Below, one piece after another: positions 26,056-35,108 of a stretch of DNA of 64,000 bases; position 1 is the stretch's first letter; each line of letters begins with the position of its first letter. The stretch covers positions 62,001 to 126,000 of the forward strand of contig NZ_VOBQ01000006.1 in NCBI RefSeq assembly GCF_007833165.1, given 5' to 3'. A model generated the notes under the pieces. That model ran no database searches. It saw nothing but the letters and a program-made list of their open reading frames with translations, and was not told the DNA's origin. The DNA comes from Caenimonas sedimenti (GTDB taxonomy: Bacteria; Pseudomonadota; Gammaproteobacteria; Burkholderiales; Burkholderiaceae_C). The position numbers and the translations under genes were made by a program.

Positions 26056-28069
26056 ACAACCGGCCCAGCAGGTCGTTCACGACTTCCTGCACGGGGTCGA
26101 TGCCCTGCTCGGGCTCGCGCGGCTTCGGCCGCGGGCGCGGGATGTCGAACTCGGCCCGCCCATCCACGGCGCGCACGCGCAGCGCCTGCTGGAAGAAGTC
26201 CCCCACCATCGGCAACGCGCTGCGAGCGCCCTGCCCCCAGTCTCCCATCGTGACGCGGTTGTCGTTGAAGCCGACCCACGCGCCGCTCACCAGGTGCGGG
26301 TGCATCATGATGAACCAGCCGTCGCTGTTGTCCTGCGTGGTGCCGGTCTTGCCGGCGACGTCGGCCTGGATGCCGTAGCGGGAACGGATCGAGACGCCGG
26401 TCCCTTCATCGACGACGCCGCGCATCACGTTCACCAGCTGCAGGGCCTTGCCGCGCTGCATCACCTGCTCGGGCGGCTTGGTGATGAACACGGCGAGCGT
26501 GCGCCCCTTGCGGTCCTCGATGTGCGTCACCAGCGTCGGCTCGATATAGCGGCCATTGTTCGCGAGGCTGGCATAGGCAGCCACCATCTCGCGCAGCGTG
26601 ACCGGGCTGGTGCCCAGCGCGAGCGAGGGCACGGCGTCGAGCTTGCTTTCGCGCACGCCGAGCGCATAGGCCAGCTCGGCCACCCGCGCCGGGCCGACCC
26701 GCTGCATCAGCTGCGCGGTGATCGAGTTGCGCGACTGCACGAGTCCGTCGCGCAGCGTCATGGGCATGCCGGTGGGCGGCGTCGCGTCCTTCGGGCTCCA
26801 GACCGCGCCGCCGCGCTCCTGGATGGCGACCGGCTCGTCCACGAAGGTGAAGTCCGGGTCCATGCCCTGTTCGAAGGCCACGCCGTAGACGAACGGCTTG
26901 AAGGTGGAGCCGGGCTGGCGCCGCGCCTGGTTGACGCGGTCGAACTGCTCGGTGGCGAAGTCGCGGCTGCCCACCCAGGCCTTCACATGGCCGTTGCGCG
27001 GGTCCACCGACAGGAAGCCGGCCTGCAGCGCCATGGGCTCCTGCCCCTTGGCGCGCCGCCGGTCGGCCAGCGACTGCAGTTGCTGGATCTGCCGCGCCAC
27101 CGCCTGGTTGGCCGCCTTCTGCAGGCGCGTGTCGATGGTGGTCCGCACCACGAGGCCGTCGGAATGGATGTCGTATTCCTCCCTGTCGGCCCAGGCGATC
27201 AGCCACTTGCGAAGGTGCTGCGCCACGTGCGGCGCCAGGCCCAGCGGCTGCTCCTGCCGCTCGAAGTCCAGCCGCATCGGCCGCGCGGCCAGCAGCTCGG
27301 CCCGTTCCGCGTCCAGCTTGCCGTGCTTCACCATCTGCGCCAGGACGGTGTTGCGCCGGGCGCGCGCGCGGTCCGGCGCAAGCACCGGGTTGTAGTAGCT
27401 CGTGCCCTTGAGCATGCCGATCAGCGTGGCGCTTTCCAGCACGTCGAGGCGCGAGGACGGCTTGTCGAAATAGGTGCGGGCCGCCATCTCGATGCCGAAG
27501 GCGTTGTACAGGAAGGGCACCGTGTTGAGGTAGGTCTCGAGGATCTCCTGCTTGGAGTAGATCGACTCGATCTTCAATGCGGTGATGGCTTCCTTCGCCT
27601 TCCGGTTCAGGGTGGGTGCGCGGCCGATCTCCTCGGGGTAGAGGTTGCGGGCGAGCTGCTGCGTGATGGTGGAGCCGCCCTGCCGGTTGCCCTTGAGCGT
27701 CTGCCACGCGGCCGACAGCGTGCGCCGCAGGTCGATGCCGTGGTGGTCGTAGAAGCGGTGGTCCTCCGTCGCGATCAGCGCCTGCAGCACCGGCGGCGCG
27801 ATCTCGTCGAGCTTCACCCATTGGCGGTTGATGCGCTTGTATTCCGCCAGGACCACGCCGTCGGCCGACATGACCACCGACGGGTCCTCGCTTTTCGCCT
27901 TGCGCAGGTCCGAAATGCCGGGCGTGAGCGGGATCAGCACCAGGGCGTAGAGCAGCAAGGCGCCGGGCAGGACCAGCGCGGCCCGCCAGGGGTGGCGGCG
28001 AATGAGGCCAAGCAGGCGCTGCCACTGGACGGCGGACCATGCGGCGGCGCGGGCGAAAGCCGGGTGCAT
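26039..28069 (-). CDS. Penicillin-binding protein 1A-type transglycosylase/transpeptidase
   Basis: A 676-residue bifunctional class A PBP anchored by one N-terminal membrane segment (about 29-48). The GT51 domain has the catalytic Glu102 (ATEDHRFYDHHGID) and GGSTITQQLARN (131-142). The transpeptidase domain has S388-TF-K391, S446-R-N448 and K574-TG. The N- and C-termini are shorter than in E. coli PBP1A (about 850), and no OB-like insertion is obvious, which places it near the PbpC/PBP1a-like group of beta-proteobacteria. It may act with the wall genes at 18.4-20.1 kb. Confidence 0.95.
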   Translation of the reverse strand: MHPAFARAAAWSAVQWQRLLGLIRRHPWRAALVLPGALLLYALVLIPLTPGISDLRKAKSEDPSVVMSADGVVLAEYKRINRQWVKLDEIAPPVLQALIATEDHRFYDHHGIDLRRTLSAAWQTLKGNRQGGSTITQQLARNLYPEEIGRAPTLNRKAKEAITALKIESIYSKQEILETYLNTVPFLYNAFGIEMAARTYFDKPSSRLDVLESATLIGMLKGTSYYNPVLAPDRARARRNTVLAQMVKHGKLDAERAELLAARPMRLDFERQEQPLGLAPHVAQHLRKWLIAWADREEYDIHSDGLVVRTTIDTRLQKAANQAVARQIQQLQSLADRRRAKGQEPMALQAGFLSVDPRNGHVKAWVGSRDFATEQFDRVNQARRQPGSTFKPFVYGVAFEQGMDPDFTFVDEPVAIQERGGAVWSPKDATPPTGMPMTLRDGLVQSRNSITAQLMQRVGPARVAELAYALGVRESKLDAVPSLALGTSPVTLREMVAAYASLANNGRYIEPTLVTHIEDRKGRTLAVFITKPPEQVMQRGKALQLVNVMRGVVDEGTGVSIRSRYGIQADVAGKTGTTQDNSDGWFIMMHPHLVSGAWVGFNDNRVTMGDWGQGARSALPMVGDFFQQALRVRAVDGRAEFDIPRPRPKPREPEQGIDPVQEVVNDLLGRLFKMIQ

Positions 28070-28137
28070 GGCGCGACTGTAGAGCCGGACGCTGACTTTC
28101 GCTGTAGGACAGCTGCGCCTCGCATTTCCTGGCCACC

Positions 28138-28166
28138 TTGCAGGCCGCCACAGCGCGCGCTAAGGT
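28138..28166 (+). promoter_or_regulatory. Promoter for a leaderless aldo/keto reductase mRNA
   Basis: TTGCAG (28138-28143) and TAAGGT (28161-28166) have a 17-base spacer. The ATG at 28172 follows the -10 by only 5 bases, so the start of transcription should fall on or next to the start codon. No Shine-Dalgarno sequence can be present. Confidence 0.5.
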
Positions 28167-28171
28167 GCGCC

Positions 28172-28990
28172 ATGCTCACCCGGACGATCCCCAGCGATGG
28201 CACGCCTCTGCCGGTCATCGGTTGCGGGACCTGGCTGGGTTTCGACATCGGGCAACGCCCCGCCGAGCGGCCGGCCCGGGCGGAAGTCCTGGAGGCGCTG
28301 TTCGCCGGCGGCGGACGGGTGGTGGACAGCTCGCCCATGTATGGCTCGGCGGAGGAAGTGGTTGGCAGCCTCCTGGAAACGAACCCCGCGCGGTCGCAGG
28401 CCTTCATCGCCACCAAGGTCTGGACCACCGGCCGCGAAGCCGGCATCGCGCAGATGGAACGGTCGATCCGGTTGCTGCGCGCCTCCCGCATCGACCTGAT
28501 GCAGGTCCACAACCTGGTCGACTGGCGCACCCACCTGGAGACCTTGCGCGAGTGGAAGGCCCAGGGCCGCATCGGCTACATCGGCATCAGCCACTACACG
28601 GAATCCGCCTATCCGGAACTCGAGCAGGTGATGCACGCCGCGCCGTGGGACTTCGTGCAGTTCAACTACTCGATGGCGCACCCAGGCGCAGCGCAACGCC
28701 TGCTGCCGCTGGCCGCGGAACGCGGCATCGCCGTCCTGATCAACTTGCCGTTCGGCGGCGGGAAGATGCTGAAGTCGCTGCGCGAGAAACCTTTGCCCGG
28801 CTGGGCCGCCGGCATCGGCTGCACGACGTGGAGCCAGGTGCTGCTGAAATTCGTGCTGGCACAGCCGGCGGTGACTTGCGTCATCCCGGGCACGTCCGAT
28901 CCGGGACACATGCGCTTGAACGCGCTGGCAGGCGAAGGTGTGATCCCTGGCCCGGAATTCTGGACACCGGACAAGCTCCCCGTGGTGTGA
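28172..28990 (+). CDS. Aldo/keto reductase
   Basis: A 272-residue NAD(P)H-dependent oxidoreductase with TIM-barrel AKR fold. The catalytic tetrad is visible as Asp52, Tyr57 (VVDSSPMYG), Lys82 (IATKVW) and His113 (LMQVHN). The later segment IGYIGISHYTE and the cofactor part VIPGTSDPGHM are typical. Its exact substrate is unknown. It appears to be transcribed leaderless from a promoter directly before the ATG. The upstream part of this long open frame is antisense to the PBP1A gene. Confidence 0.92.
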   Translation: MLTRTIPSDGTPLPVIGCGTWLGFDIGQRPAERPARAEVLEALFAGGGRVVDSSPMYGSAEEVVGSLLETNPARSQAFIATKVWTTGREAGIAQMERSIRLLRASRIDLMQVHNLVDWRTHLETLREWKAQGRIGYIGISHYTESAYPELEQVMHAAPWDFVQFNYSMAHPGAAQRLLPLAAERGIAVLINLPFGGGKMLKSLREKPLPGWAAGIGCTTWSQVLLKFVLAQPAVTCVIPGTSDPGHMRLNALAGEGVIPGPEFWTPDKLPVV

Positions 28991-29005
28991 ACCGCGGCCG
29001 GTGTC

Positions 29006-31060
29006 CTACTGGATCCGCACGGTCAGGACCGCATCGCGCACGGCCACGTGCAGCAACCCGTCCTTGCCGATCGCCAGGCCATGGACGATCCCGAGCGATC
29101 CCGGCAACGGCCCCGGCGTGACGGCGAAGCTGCCGCGCTGGCCGAAGGCGATCGACGCGTTCCCTTCAGGCGTCACCCGCCACACCACCTCTTCGTCCGC
29201 GACGTAGACATTGCCTGCGGCGTCGGCGGCGATGTGGGTCGGCCTCTGGAACGGGCCGCCGCGCAACAGCGGCGTCGCCTTGCCGCCCGAGAGCCGGGTC
29301 AGGTTCGTGCCGAGCAGCACGTGGATGTCGCCATTGGCCGACGTCGTGACCGCCCGGTGCCCCCGCCCGCCCAAGCCGTCGATCCCGGGACGCGGCGGCC
29401 CGAGATCGGCGGCGGGCAAGGCCACCTCCACCGCCCGAGTGGCGACATCCAGCCGGACCAGGTCGCCGGTGCGCACATTCAGGAAATGAATCGTCGTGCC
29501 GTCACTGGACACCGTCAGGGACCCCGGGGTGATGTCGGCCGTGCGGGTCTGCGGCCATTCGGCCACTGTCGTGACGGTGCCGCCCGCACTGACGCGGAGG
29601 ATGGAGCCGCCCTGGGGCTCGGCCCCGAAGATGCCGCCAAATGACGGATTGGCCACATAGGCGTTGCCGGCCGCGTCCATGGCCATGCCCAGCACGTCAC
29701 GGCGGTATTCGGAGGAGTAGACCGCAACCGGCAGCCGGCCGCTGGCCTGTCCCTGCGCGTCGATCATGACGAAACCGGCTGTGCCATCCCACGACTCCCG
29801 CCGGGTTCCGGAATACACGACGGTGGCGCCCAGCGGGTCGACACCGAGCTGGAGCGGGTCCCCGAAGGGCAGCGGGTCACGCGGCGGTGGGCCCGCGAAA
29901 GCGAAAGTCGCATACGGGTTGGCCGCCTGGGTTGAGCGGGAGCTGCCGGGCGCGGGCAGACGCAAGACGCCCCCTGCGTGCGTCGCGAGCAGATCGCCAT
30001 CGATCGCGAATGCAATGCCTGCGCGTTGGCCCCGCAGGTCCAGCCGCTGCCACACGGGGAAGGTCTGCACGTAGTCCGCCGCGCTGATCGAGCGGATGAA
30101 GCCGGTGCCGCCATCCACCACCTGCATGTCGCGGCCAATTGCCGTGATCGCGTCCGGGTGGATGAAGCGGGCCTCGGCCGGATCGCCGTCACGCGCGATC
30201 GGGTCGCCGGCGGAACCCAGCGTGGTGACCACCCCCTCGGGCGAAATCTTCCGGACGGTGTGGCGGTCCGGCTGGGTGGCGTAGATGCTGCCGGTCGCGC
30301 TGACCGCGATGTCGCCAAAGCGGGAGAACCGCGCCTGCGTTCCGGAGCCGTCCTGATCACCGGACACGCCGTCGATCCCGGCCAGGAGAGCAAGGCCCGC
30401 GGCCTCCGTCCAGCGATACACGCCGCCTCGGCCCGCGAGGTAAAGGCCACCGCCCGGTGCAGCGACCATGCCTTCGACCTCCGAGATGCCGGCCAGCGTG
30501 ACCGCGGAGCCGTCAGGCGCAATCCGGCGCACGAAGCCCTGGTCTTCGACGTAGACGACCCCGTCCGCCAGGGCGATGTCGTTCGGTGACGCGAAGCGCA
30601 CGATCTCGGCGTAACCATCGACCCGGCGCCGGTCGCCCGCGCGGCCGGCCCACGTTCTGACAAAGCCGTCGGTGCCGATCTGCCGGATCGTGCCGTTGCC
30701 TGTGTCGGCGACGTAGATCACCCCGGACGCATCGATGGCGAGGTCCGCCGGATGATCGAAGCGCGCTTCCAGCATGGGGCCGTCCTGGGCTCCCATGACG
30801 GGGAGCGCAGCCGGCCCCGCCCGCAAACTCAAGGTTCCGGCCAGGGGTGGCTGTGGCGCGGGTGCGGGCGACGGAGGGGGGACGGGAGCCGGTGCAGGTG
30901 CTGGCACAGGCGCTGGCGCTGGCGCAGGATCTGGTGCTGGCGTGGGGGATTCCGCGCCTCCGCCCCCGCCGCATCCCGCGGCCGCACCAACCAGGACCGC
31001 GACGGCCCAATACTGCCTCCAGGCGGTCGAACGATGCGCCGCTGCTGTCTGGACTTTCAT
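29006..31060 (-). CDS. NHL/beta-propeller-type lipoprotein
   Basis: A 684-residue exported lipoprotein. A signal peptide ends at AAAGC, then a Gly5 run and a Pro/Ala-rich linker (about 35 residues of PAP repeats) lead to repeats resembling NHL propeller blades, for example ADLAIDASGVIYVADTGN, NDIALADGVVYVEDQG, THIAADAAGNVYVADEE. The blades cover roughly residues 85-680 and probably form one or more six-bladed propellers that bind protein or sugar. The start at 31060 was chosen because GGAAG precedes it by 4 bases; two ATGs upstream in frame lack one. The PAP DNA is a low-complexity stretch, not a functional repeat array. Confidence 0.82.
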   Translation of the reverse strand: MKVQTAAAHRSTAWRQYWAVAVLVGAAAGCGGGGGAESPTPAPDPAPAPAPVPAPAPAPVPPPSPAPAPQPPLAGTLSLRAGPAALPVMGAQDGPMLEARFDHPADLAIDASGVIYVADTGNGTIRQIGTDGFVRTWAGRAGDRRRVDGYAEIVRFASPNDIALADGVVYVEDQGFVRRIAPDGSAVTLAGISEVEGMVAAPGGGLYLAGRGGVYRWTEAAGLALLAGIDGVSGDQDGSGTQARFSRFGDIAVSATGSIYATQPDRHTVRKISPEGVVTTLGSAGDPIARDGDPAEARFIHPDAITAIGRDMQVVDGGTGFIRSISAADYVQTFPVWQRLDLRGQRAGIAFAIDGDLLATHAGGVLRLPAPGSSRSTQAANPYATFAFAGPPPRDPLPFGDPLQLGVDPLGATVVYSGTRRESWDGTAGFVMIDAQGQASGRLPVAVYSSEYRRDVLGMAMDAAGNAYVANPSFGGIFGAEPQGGSILRVSAGGTVTTVAEWPQTRTADITPGSLTVSSDGTTIHFLNVRTGDLVRLDVATRAVEVALPAADLGPPRPGIDGLGGRGHRAVTTSANGDIHVLLGTNLTRLSGGKATPLLRGGPFQRPTHIAADAAGNVYVADEEVVWRVTPEGNASIAFGQRGSFAVTPGPLPGSLGIVHGLAIGKDGLLHVAVRDAVLTVRIQ

Positions 31061-31177
31061 GAAACTTCCCATGGCGGATGCGAGTGACAAGCCATCATCC
31101 CGTCCGCTTCCGCCTTCCGGGCCGGTGCAGGGATTTCTTTACCAACCGTTGCCGTGCGGAAACCTGCCCGTGGCGGA

Positions 31178-31543
31178 TCAGCCACCCGCCCGCTTGGCCG
31201 CATGCCCCTGCTGGACCAGCAGCGCGACGATCTTGTCCGCGTGATCCCCCTGCACTTCGATCAGACCATCCTTGACCGTCCCGCCGGACCCGCAAGCCGC
31301 CTTCAACTCCTGCGCCAGCTTGACCAGGGCAGCCCCATCGAGCGCCAATCCGCGCACCACGGTGACCGCCTTGCCGCCCCGGCCCTTGGTTTCACGCCAC
31401 ACGCGCACGGTGCCGTCGCCCACGGCCGCCGCCTTCGCGGCCTGCTTGCAGACGCACTGCACCACCGGGCGGCGGCAGGTGGGGCACATCCGCCCCGCTT
31501 CGGTGGAATAGACGAGGCCGCCGGTGGCCGGCCGCGGCTTCAC
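31178..31543 (-). CDS. Translation initiation factor SUI1/YciH-like protein
   Basis: A 121-residue cytosolic protein. It has an N-terminal CPTC...CVC zinc-ribbon-like segment (about 19-33) and a C-terminal SUI1/eIF1 domain (about 47-121: GGKAVTVVRGL, SGGTVKDGLIEVQGDH). The E. coli relative YciH is a stress-related translation factor. The start is a GTG at 31543 that overlaps the GST stop (GTGA), so translation is coupled. An internal ATG at 31489 would remove residues before the zinc ribbon and is the alternative. Confidence 0.82.
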   Translation of the reverse strand: MKPRPATGGLVYSTEAGRMCPTCRRPVVQCVCKQAAKAAAVGDGTVRVWRETKGRGGKAVTVVRGLALDGAALVKLAQELKAACGSGGTVKDGLIEVQGDHADKIVALLVQQGHAAKRAGG

Positions 31544-32226
31544 AGGCCGAGGCGCGCGTTCTGCGGGAACAGCGCCTGGCGGGCCTGGTCGTCGAATTCC
31601 TGCTTGAAGGCGAAGCGCTCCTTCAAGGCTTCGGCGCGCTGCGCCGCGGGCCGTGCGTTGATGGCGTCGAGATGGCGCTTCACGTTGGGGAGGAGCGCCC
31701 ACGCTTCCGGCCCCATCGCCCGCGGGATCATGCGCGCCCAGCCCCACACCGCCATGTCCACCAGCGTGTACGTGTCGCCCACCATCCATTCCCGGCCGGC
31801 CAGGCGCTCGTCCACCAGTTTCCAGTGGCGCTCGGCCTCGAAGCTGTAGCGGTTCACCGCGTATTCCTTGGGCTCGGGCGCGAAGTGCTTGAAATGCACC
31901 GCCTGTCCGCAATAGGGGCCAATGCCGGTCGCGACGAACATCAGCCATGAATGCATGTCCGCCCGCGCTTGCGGCGCGTTGGCGGGCAGGAACAGGCCCG
32001 TCTTTTCCGCCAGGTAAAGCAGGATCGCATTGCTGTCGAAGACCTTCACGTCGCCGTCGGTCAGCGCCGGCGTCTTGGCGTTCGGGTTGATCGCCCGGAA
32101 GGCCTCGCCGTGCTGCTCGCCCTTGCGGGTGTCGATGGCGACAACTTCGTAAGAAAGTCCCGCTTCCTCGAGAAACAAGGCGACTTTCAGCGGGTTGGGG
32201 GACGGATGGAAGTAAAGCTTGAGCAT
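31540..32226 (-). CDS. Glutathione S-transferase family protein
   Basis: A 228-residue GST unlike the one at 23.1 kb. It has an N-terminal thioredoxin-like domain with PSPNPLKVALFLEEAG, NPNAKTPAL (cis-Pro) and the DSNAILLYLAE segment of the glutathione site, and a C-terminal helical domain with a long GRE-WMVGDTYTLVDMA motif. It resembles the YghU/YfcG-like or Ure2-like group more than the classical theta type. It is coupled by overlap to the SUI1-like gene. Peroxide or disulfide reduction is a possible role. Confidence 0.9.
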   Translation of the reverse strand: MLKLYFHPSPNPLKVALFLEEAGLSYEVVAIDTRKGEQHGEAFRAINPNAKTPALTDGDVKVFDSNAILLYLAEKTGLFLPANAPQARADMHSWLMFVATGIGPYCGQAVHFKHFAPEPKEYAVNRYSFEAERHWKLVDERLAGREWMVGDTYTLVDMAVWGWARMIPRAMGPEAWALLPNVKRHLDAINARPAAQRAEALKERFAFKQEFDDQARQALFPQNARLGL

Positions 32227-32305
32227 GATGCCGATTCTAGGAAGGAAAGCAGGAGCCCGCCGCGCCTGTTCCCCTATATTGCGCATGTTGTCCCGGAGAT
32301 TCCCG

Positions 32306-35047
32306 ATGCCCAGTTTCACCGGTAGCGCCCCGTTGCGCGCTGCCACCCTCGCCGCGCTGATGGCGCTGCTCGCCGCATGCGGCGGCGGCTCCGGAGGCGC
32401 CGCGCCCGAAGCCGCGGCCTTGACCGCCGCCCCTGCCATTTCCGGCTTCACCGACCAGATCATCGTCAAGCCGGCCAACGCGGCGCTGGTGGCGGCCTAT
32501 GAGTCCCGGGCCGCGGAATTCGCGCAATCGCTGAGCGGCGATGCGGGGATGCGGCTCACCGCCGTGCGCCAGACCCACGCCGGCGGCCACGTGCTGGCCC
32601 TGCCCGCGCAACTGCCGGCGGCGCAGGTGGCGGACATCGCCAGCCGGTTGCGCCAGCGCACGGACGTCGAATACGCCGAACCGGACACCTTGCTGCAGGC
32701 CACCGTCATCCCCAACGACGCCCAGTTCAACCAGCTCTGGCACCTGCGCGAGCCCGCCGTGGCGGCGGGCGGCATCAACGCAGTGGATGCATGGGATCTG
32801 ACGACGGGCGATCCCAACCTGGTCGTGGCCGTGGTGGACACCGGTGTCCTGCGCCATCGCGACTTCGGCGGCCGGGTGATCGCGGGGTATGACTTCATCA
32901 GCAACGCCGCCATCGGCAACGACGGCAACGGGCGCGACGCGGACGCCGTCGATGCCGGCGACTGGCTCACGGCCAGCGAAGCCGCGGCGCTCGAGCGCAC
33001 GCCGCGCGCCAGTTCCTGGCATGGCACGCACGTGGCGGGCACGATCGCCGCGGCCGGCAACAACGGCCAGGGCGTGGCCGGCGTCAACTGGCGATCGAAG
33101 ATCCTGCCGGTCCGCGTGCTGGGCAAGGGCGGCGGCTACCTCTCCGACATTTCCGACGGCATCGCCTGGGCGGCCGGCGTGACGGTGAGCGGCACCCCGG
33201 CCAACACCACGCCGGCGCGCGTCATCAACCTGAGCCTGGGTGGCGCAGGGTCGTGCTCGCAGACCACCCAATCGGCCATCAACGCCGCCGTCGGGCGCGG
33301 CGCCGTCGTCGTCGTGGCCGCGGGCAACGAAGGCATCAACGCCTTCAGCTCGCAGCCCGCCAATTGCGCAAACGTCATTTCGGTGGCCGCGGTCGGCTCG
33401 GCGGGGCAGCGCGCCTCCTACTCCAATTTCGGCAGCACCGTCACCATTGCCGCGCCGGGCGGCGACCCGCAGCGCGACTCCGGCGTGCTCTCGCTGGGCG
33501 ACGCCGGCGAACGCGCGGCGCTGAACGACGGCTCGGTGCTCGCCTCCTATGGCACCAGCATGGCCGCACCGCACGTGGCGGGCGTGGTCTCGCTCATCCT
33601 TTCGGTGAATCCCGCGCTGTCCCCCGCCGAGGTGAAGGCCCTGCTGCAGTCGACGGCGCGCGCGTTCCCCACCGGCACGGGCCGCGACTGCACCACCGCC
33701 CTGTGCGGCGCCGGCATCGTCAACGCCGGTTCCGCGGTCCGCGCCGCCGCCAACGTGCCGGCGGCGACGGGTGTGGCGGCCGCGATCCCGCAATCCGGCG
33801 TCTGGTGGAACCCGGCCGAGAACGGCCGCGGCTATGTCATCGAGATCCGGGACGGCAAGCTCAATTTCGGCGCCTACCTGTACGACCCCAATGGCCGCGC
33901 CACCTGGGTGTCCTCGGGGCCGGCCGCCATGCAATCGGCCACCCGGTACACCGGCACCCTCGATGCTTACGCGGGCGGGCAGACCCTGACCGGGCCCTAC
34001 AAGCCGGCCGCCCAGCGCGGCGTGCTGGGGAACGTGACGCTCGAGTTCACCGGGCAAGCGACCGCCACGCTCACGTGGCCGGGGGGCACGGTGCGGCTGG
34101 AGCGCTTCCGCTTCGGCAGCACCGCGCCCGCCACGACTTTCGCGCCAGAAGCCGGCGTGTGGTGGAACCCCCAGGAGTCCGGCCGCGGCTGGTCGATGGA
34201 AGTGCAGAACGGCGTGCTGGCGCTCACCGGCTTCATGTATGACGATGCCGGCAACCCGGCCTGGCATCTTGCCGTCGGGCCGATGTCGTCGGCCACCACG
34301 TTCAGCGGCAACTTCATCCAGTATGCGAATGGCCAGACGCTGACCGGTGCCTACAAGCCGGCCTCCGTGGCGAACGCCAACGCCGGCTCCGTGAGCGTGC
34401 GCTTCATCGACACGGCGAATGCGGTGCTCACGCTGCCCGACGGGCGCCAGATCACGCTGGAGAAGTTCCGGATCGGCGGCGCCGCGCCGGGCGTCACGAT
34501 GCCGCTGAACCAGGTGCTGACGGCGCGGCTGGTGGGCGTGTGGAGCCTGACCTACCGCATCGTGTCCGAATGGACCGACACCTTCCTGTTCAACGAGGTG
34601 CGCGAAAGTGCCACCTACCCTGGTGAATACAACGTGTGGGGCATCAACCAGTACGACTCGCTGGCCGTCGGTGGCTGGGACCCGGAGCTCGGCCAGTACA
34701 CGATCTACGCGCCCGGTTTCGAATTCGATGACTTCTATGTCGTCGACCTGCCGACCATGAACACCATGAGCGGCTGCTACTACCTGGTCTTCCGCAACCC
34801 GACCCAGGTGAGCGAGTGCTACCCGCTCGCGGGCAACAAGACCCAGGAGATCGCGCCGCTGGACATCGTGTCGCTCCAGCCTTACCGCTCCACGCTCCCC
34901 GCCACGGCGCGCGCGACGGCGCTGGCGCGCGAAAGCGCGCAGGCAGGCACCAAGGCGGCGCCGCTGGCCAAAGCCCCGGTGCTCGCCCGCAAGCCGGAAG
35001 TGGATGCGCTGATCCGGGCCGTGGAGGCGCGGCGAGCCGCGCGTTAG
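32306..35047 (+). CDS. Secreted subtilisin-family (S8) serine protease lipoprotein with duplicated C-terminal module
   Basis: A 913-residue exported protein. The signal peptide has lipobox LLAAC (Cys25). A pro-region (about 45-135) ends in the usual YAEPD, and the S8 domain (about 140-480) has the complete triad Asp178 (VVDTG), His239 (HGTHVAGT) and Ser418 (GTSMAAPHVAG) and oxyanion Asn341. Two copies of a beta-rich module follow (about 498-600 and 615-730), each beginning GVWWNP-x2-x-GRG and ending in a RLERFRFG-like strand. The C-terminal 180 residues are unique. GGAGA lies 7 bases before the ATG; TATATT at 32275-32280 may be the -10. Confidence 0.93.
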   Translation: MPSFTGSAPLRAATLAALMALLAACGGGSGGAAPEAAALTAAPAISGFTDQIIVKPANAALVAAYESRAAEFAQSLSGDAGMRLTAVRQTHAGGHVLALPAQLPAAQVADIASRLRQRTDVEYAEPDTLLQATVIPNDAQFNQLWHLREPAVAAGGINAVDAWDLTTGDPNLVVAVVDTGVLRHRDFGGRVIAGYDFISNAAIGNDGNGRDADAVDAGDWLTASEAAALERTPRASSWHGTHVAGTIAAAGNNGQGVAGVNWRSKILPVRVLGKGGGYLSDISDGIAWAAGVTVSGTPANTTPARVINLSLGGAGSCSQTTQSAINAAVGRGAVVVVAAGNEGINAFSSQPANCANVISVAAVGSAGQRASYSNFGSTVTIAAPGGDPQRDSGVLSLGDAGERAALNDGSVLASYGTSMAAPHVAGVVSLILSVNPALSPAEVKALLQSTARAFPTGTGRDCTTALCGAGIVNAGSAVRAAANVPAATGVAAAIPQSGVWWNPAENGRGYVIEIRDGKLNFGAYLYDPNGRATWVSSGPAAMQSATRYTGTLDAYAGGQTLTGPYKPAAQRGVLGNVTLEFTGQATATLTWPGGTVRLERFRFGSTAPATTFAPEAGVWWNPQESGRGWSMEVQNGVLALTGFMYDDAGNPAWHLAVGPMSSATTFSGNFIQYANGQTLTGAYKPASVANANAGSVSVRFIDTANAVLTLPDGRQITLEKFRIGGAAPGVTMPLNQVLTARLVGVWSLTYRIVSEWTDTFLFNEVRESATYPGEYNVWGINQYDSLAVGGWDPELGQYTIYAPGFEFDDFYVVDLPTMNTMSGCYYLVFRNPTQVSECYPLAGNKTQEIAPLDIVSLQPYRSTLPATARATALARESAQAGTKAAPLAKAPVLARKPEVDALIRAVEARRAAR

Positions 35048-35061
35048 CCGCAGAAAGTCAG

Positions 35062-35080
35062 GGGCCTGTCTGACAGGCCC
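35062..35080 (+). terminator. Hairpin after the subtilisin-type protease gene
   Basis: GGGCCTGT (35062-35069) and ACAGGCCC (35073-35080) form a perfect 8-base-pair stem with a CTG loop, 15 bases after the protease stop. No U-tract follows. Confidence 0.45.
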
Positions 35081-35108
35081 GCTGGCTCAGCGTTGTTACG
35101 GTAGGGGC

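Noticed and set aside
25979-28990. 1003-residue open frame covering the aldo/keto reductase gene
   Set aside because: Only the last 272 residues are real; the first 731 are antisense to PBP1A.
30850-30990. Tandem-repeat-like or CRISPR-like DNA
   Set aside because: It encodes the Pro/Ala linker of the NHL-type lipoprotein; the units are irregular, 6 bases long and in frame.
32237-34267. 676-residue open frame antisense to the subtilisin-like protease
   Set aside because: Shadow frame; the protease has all catalytic motifs.
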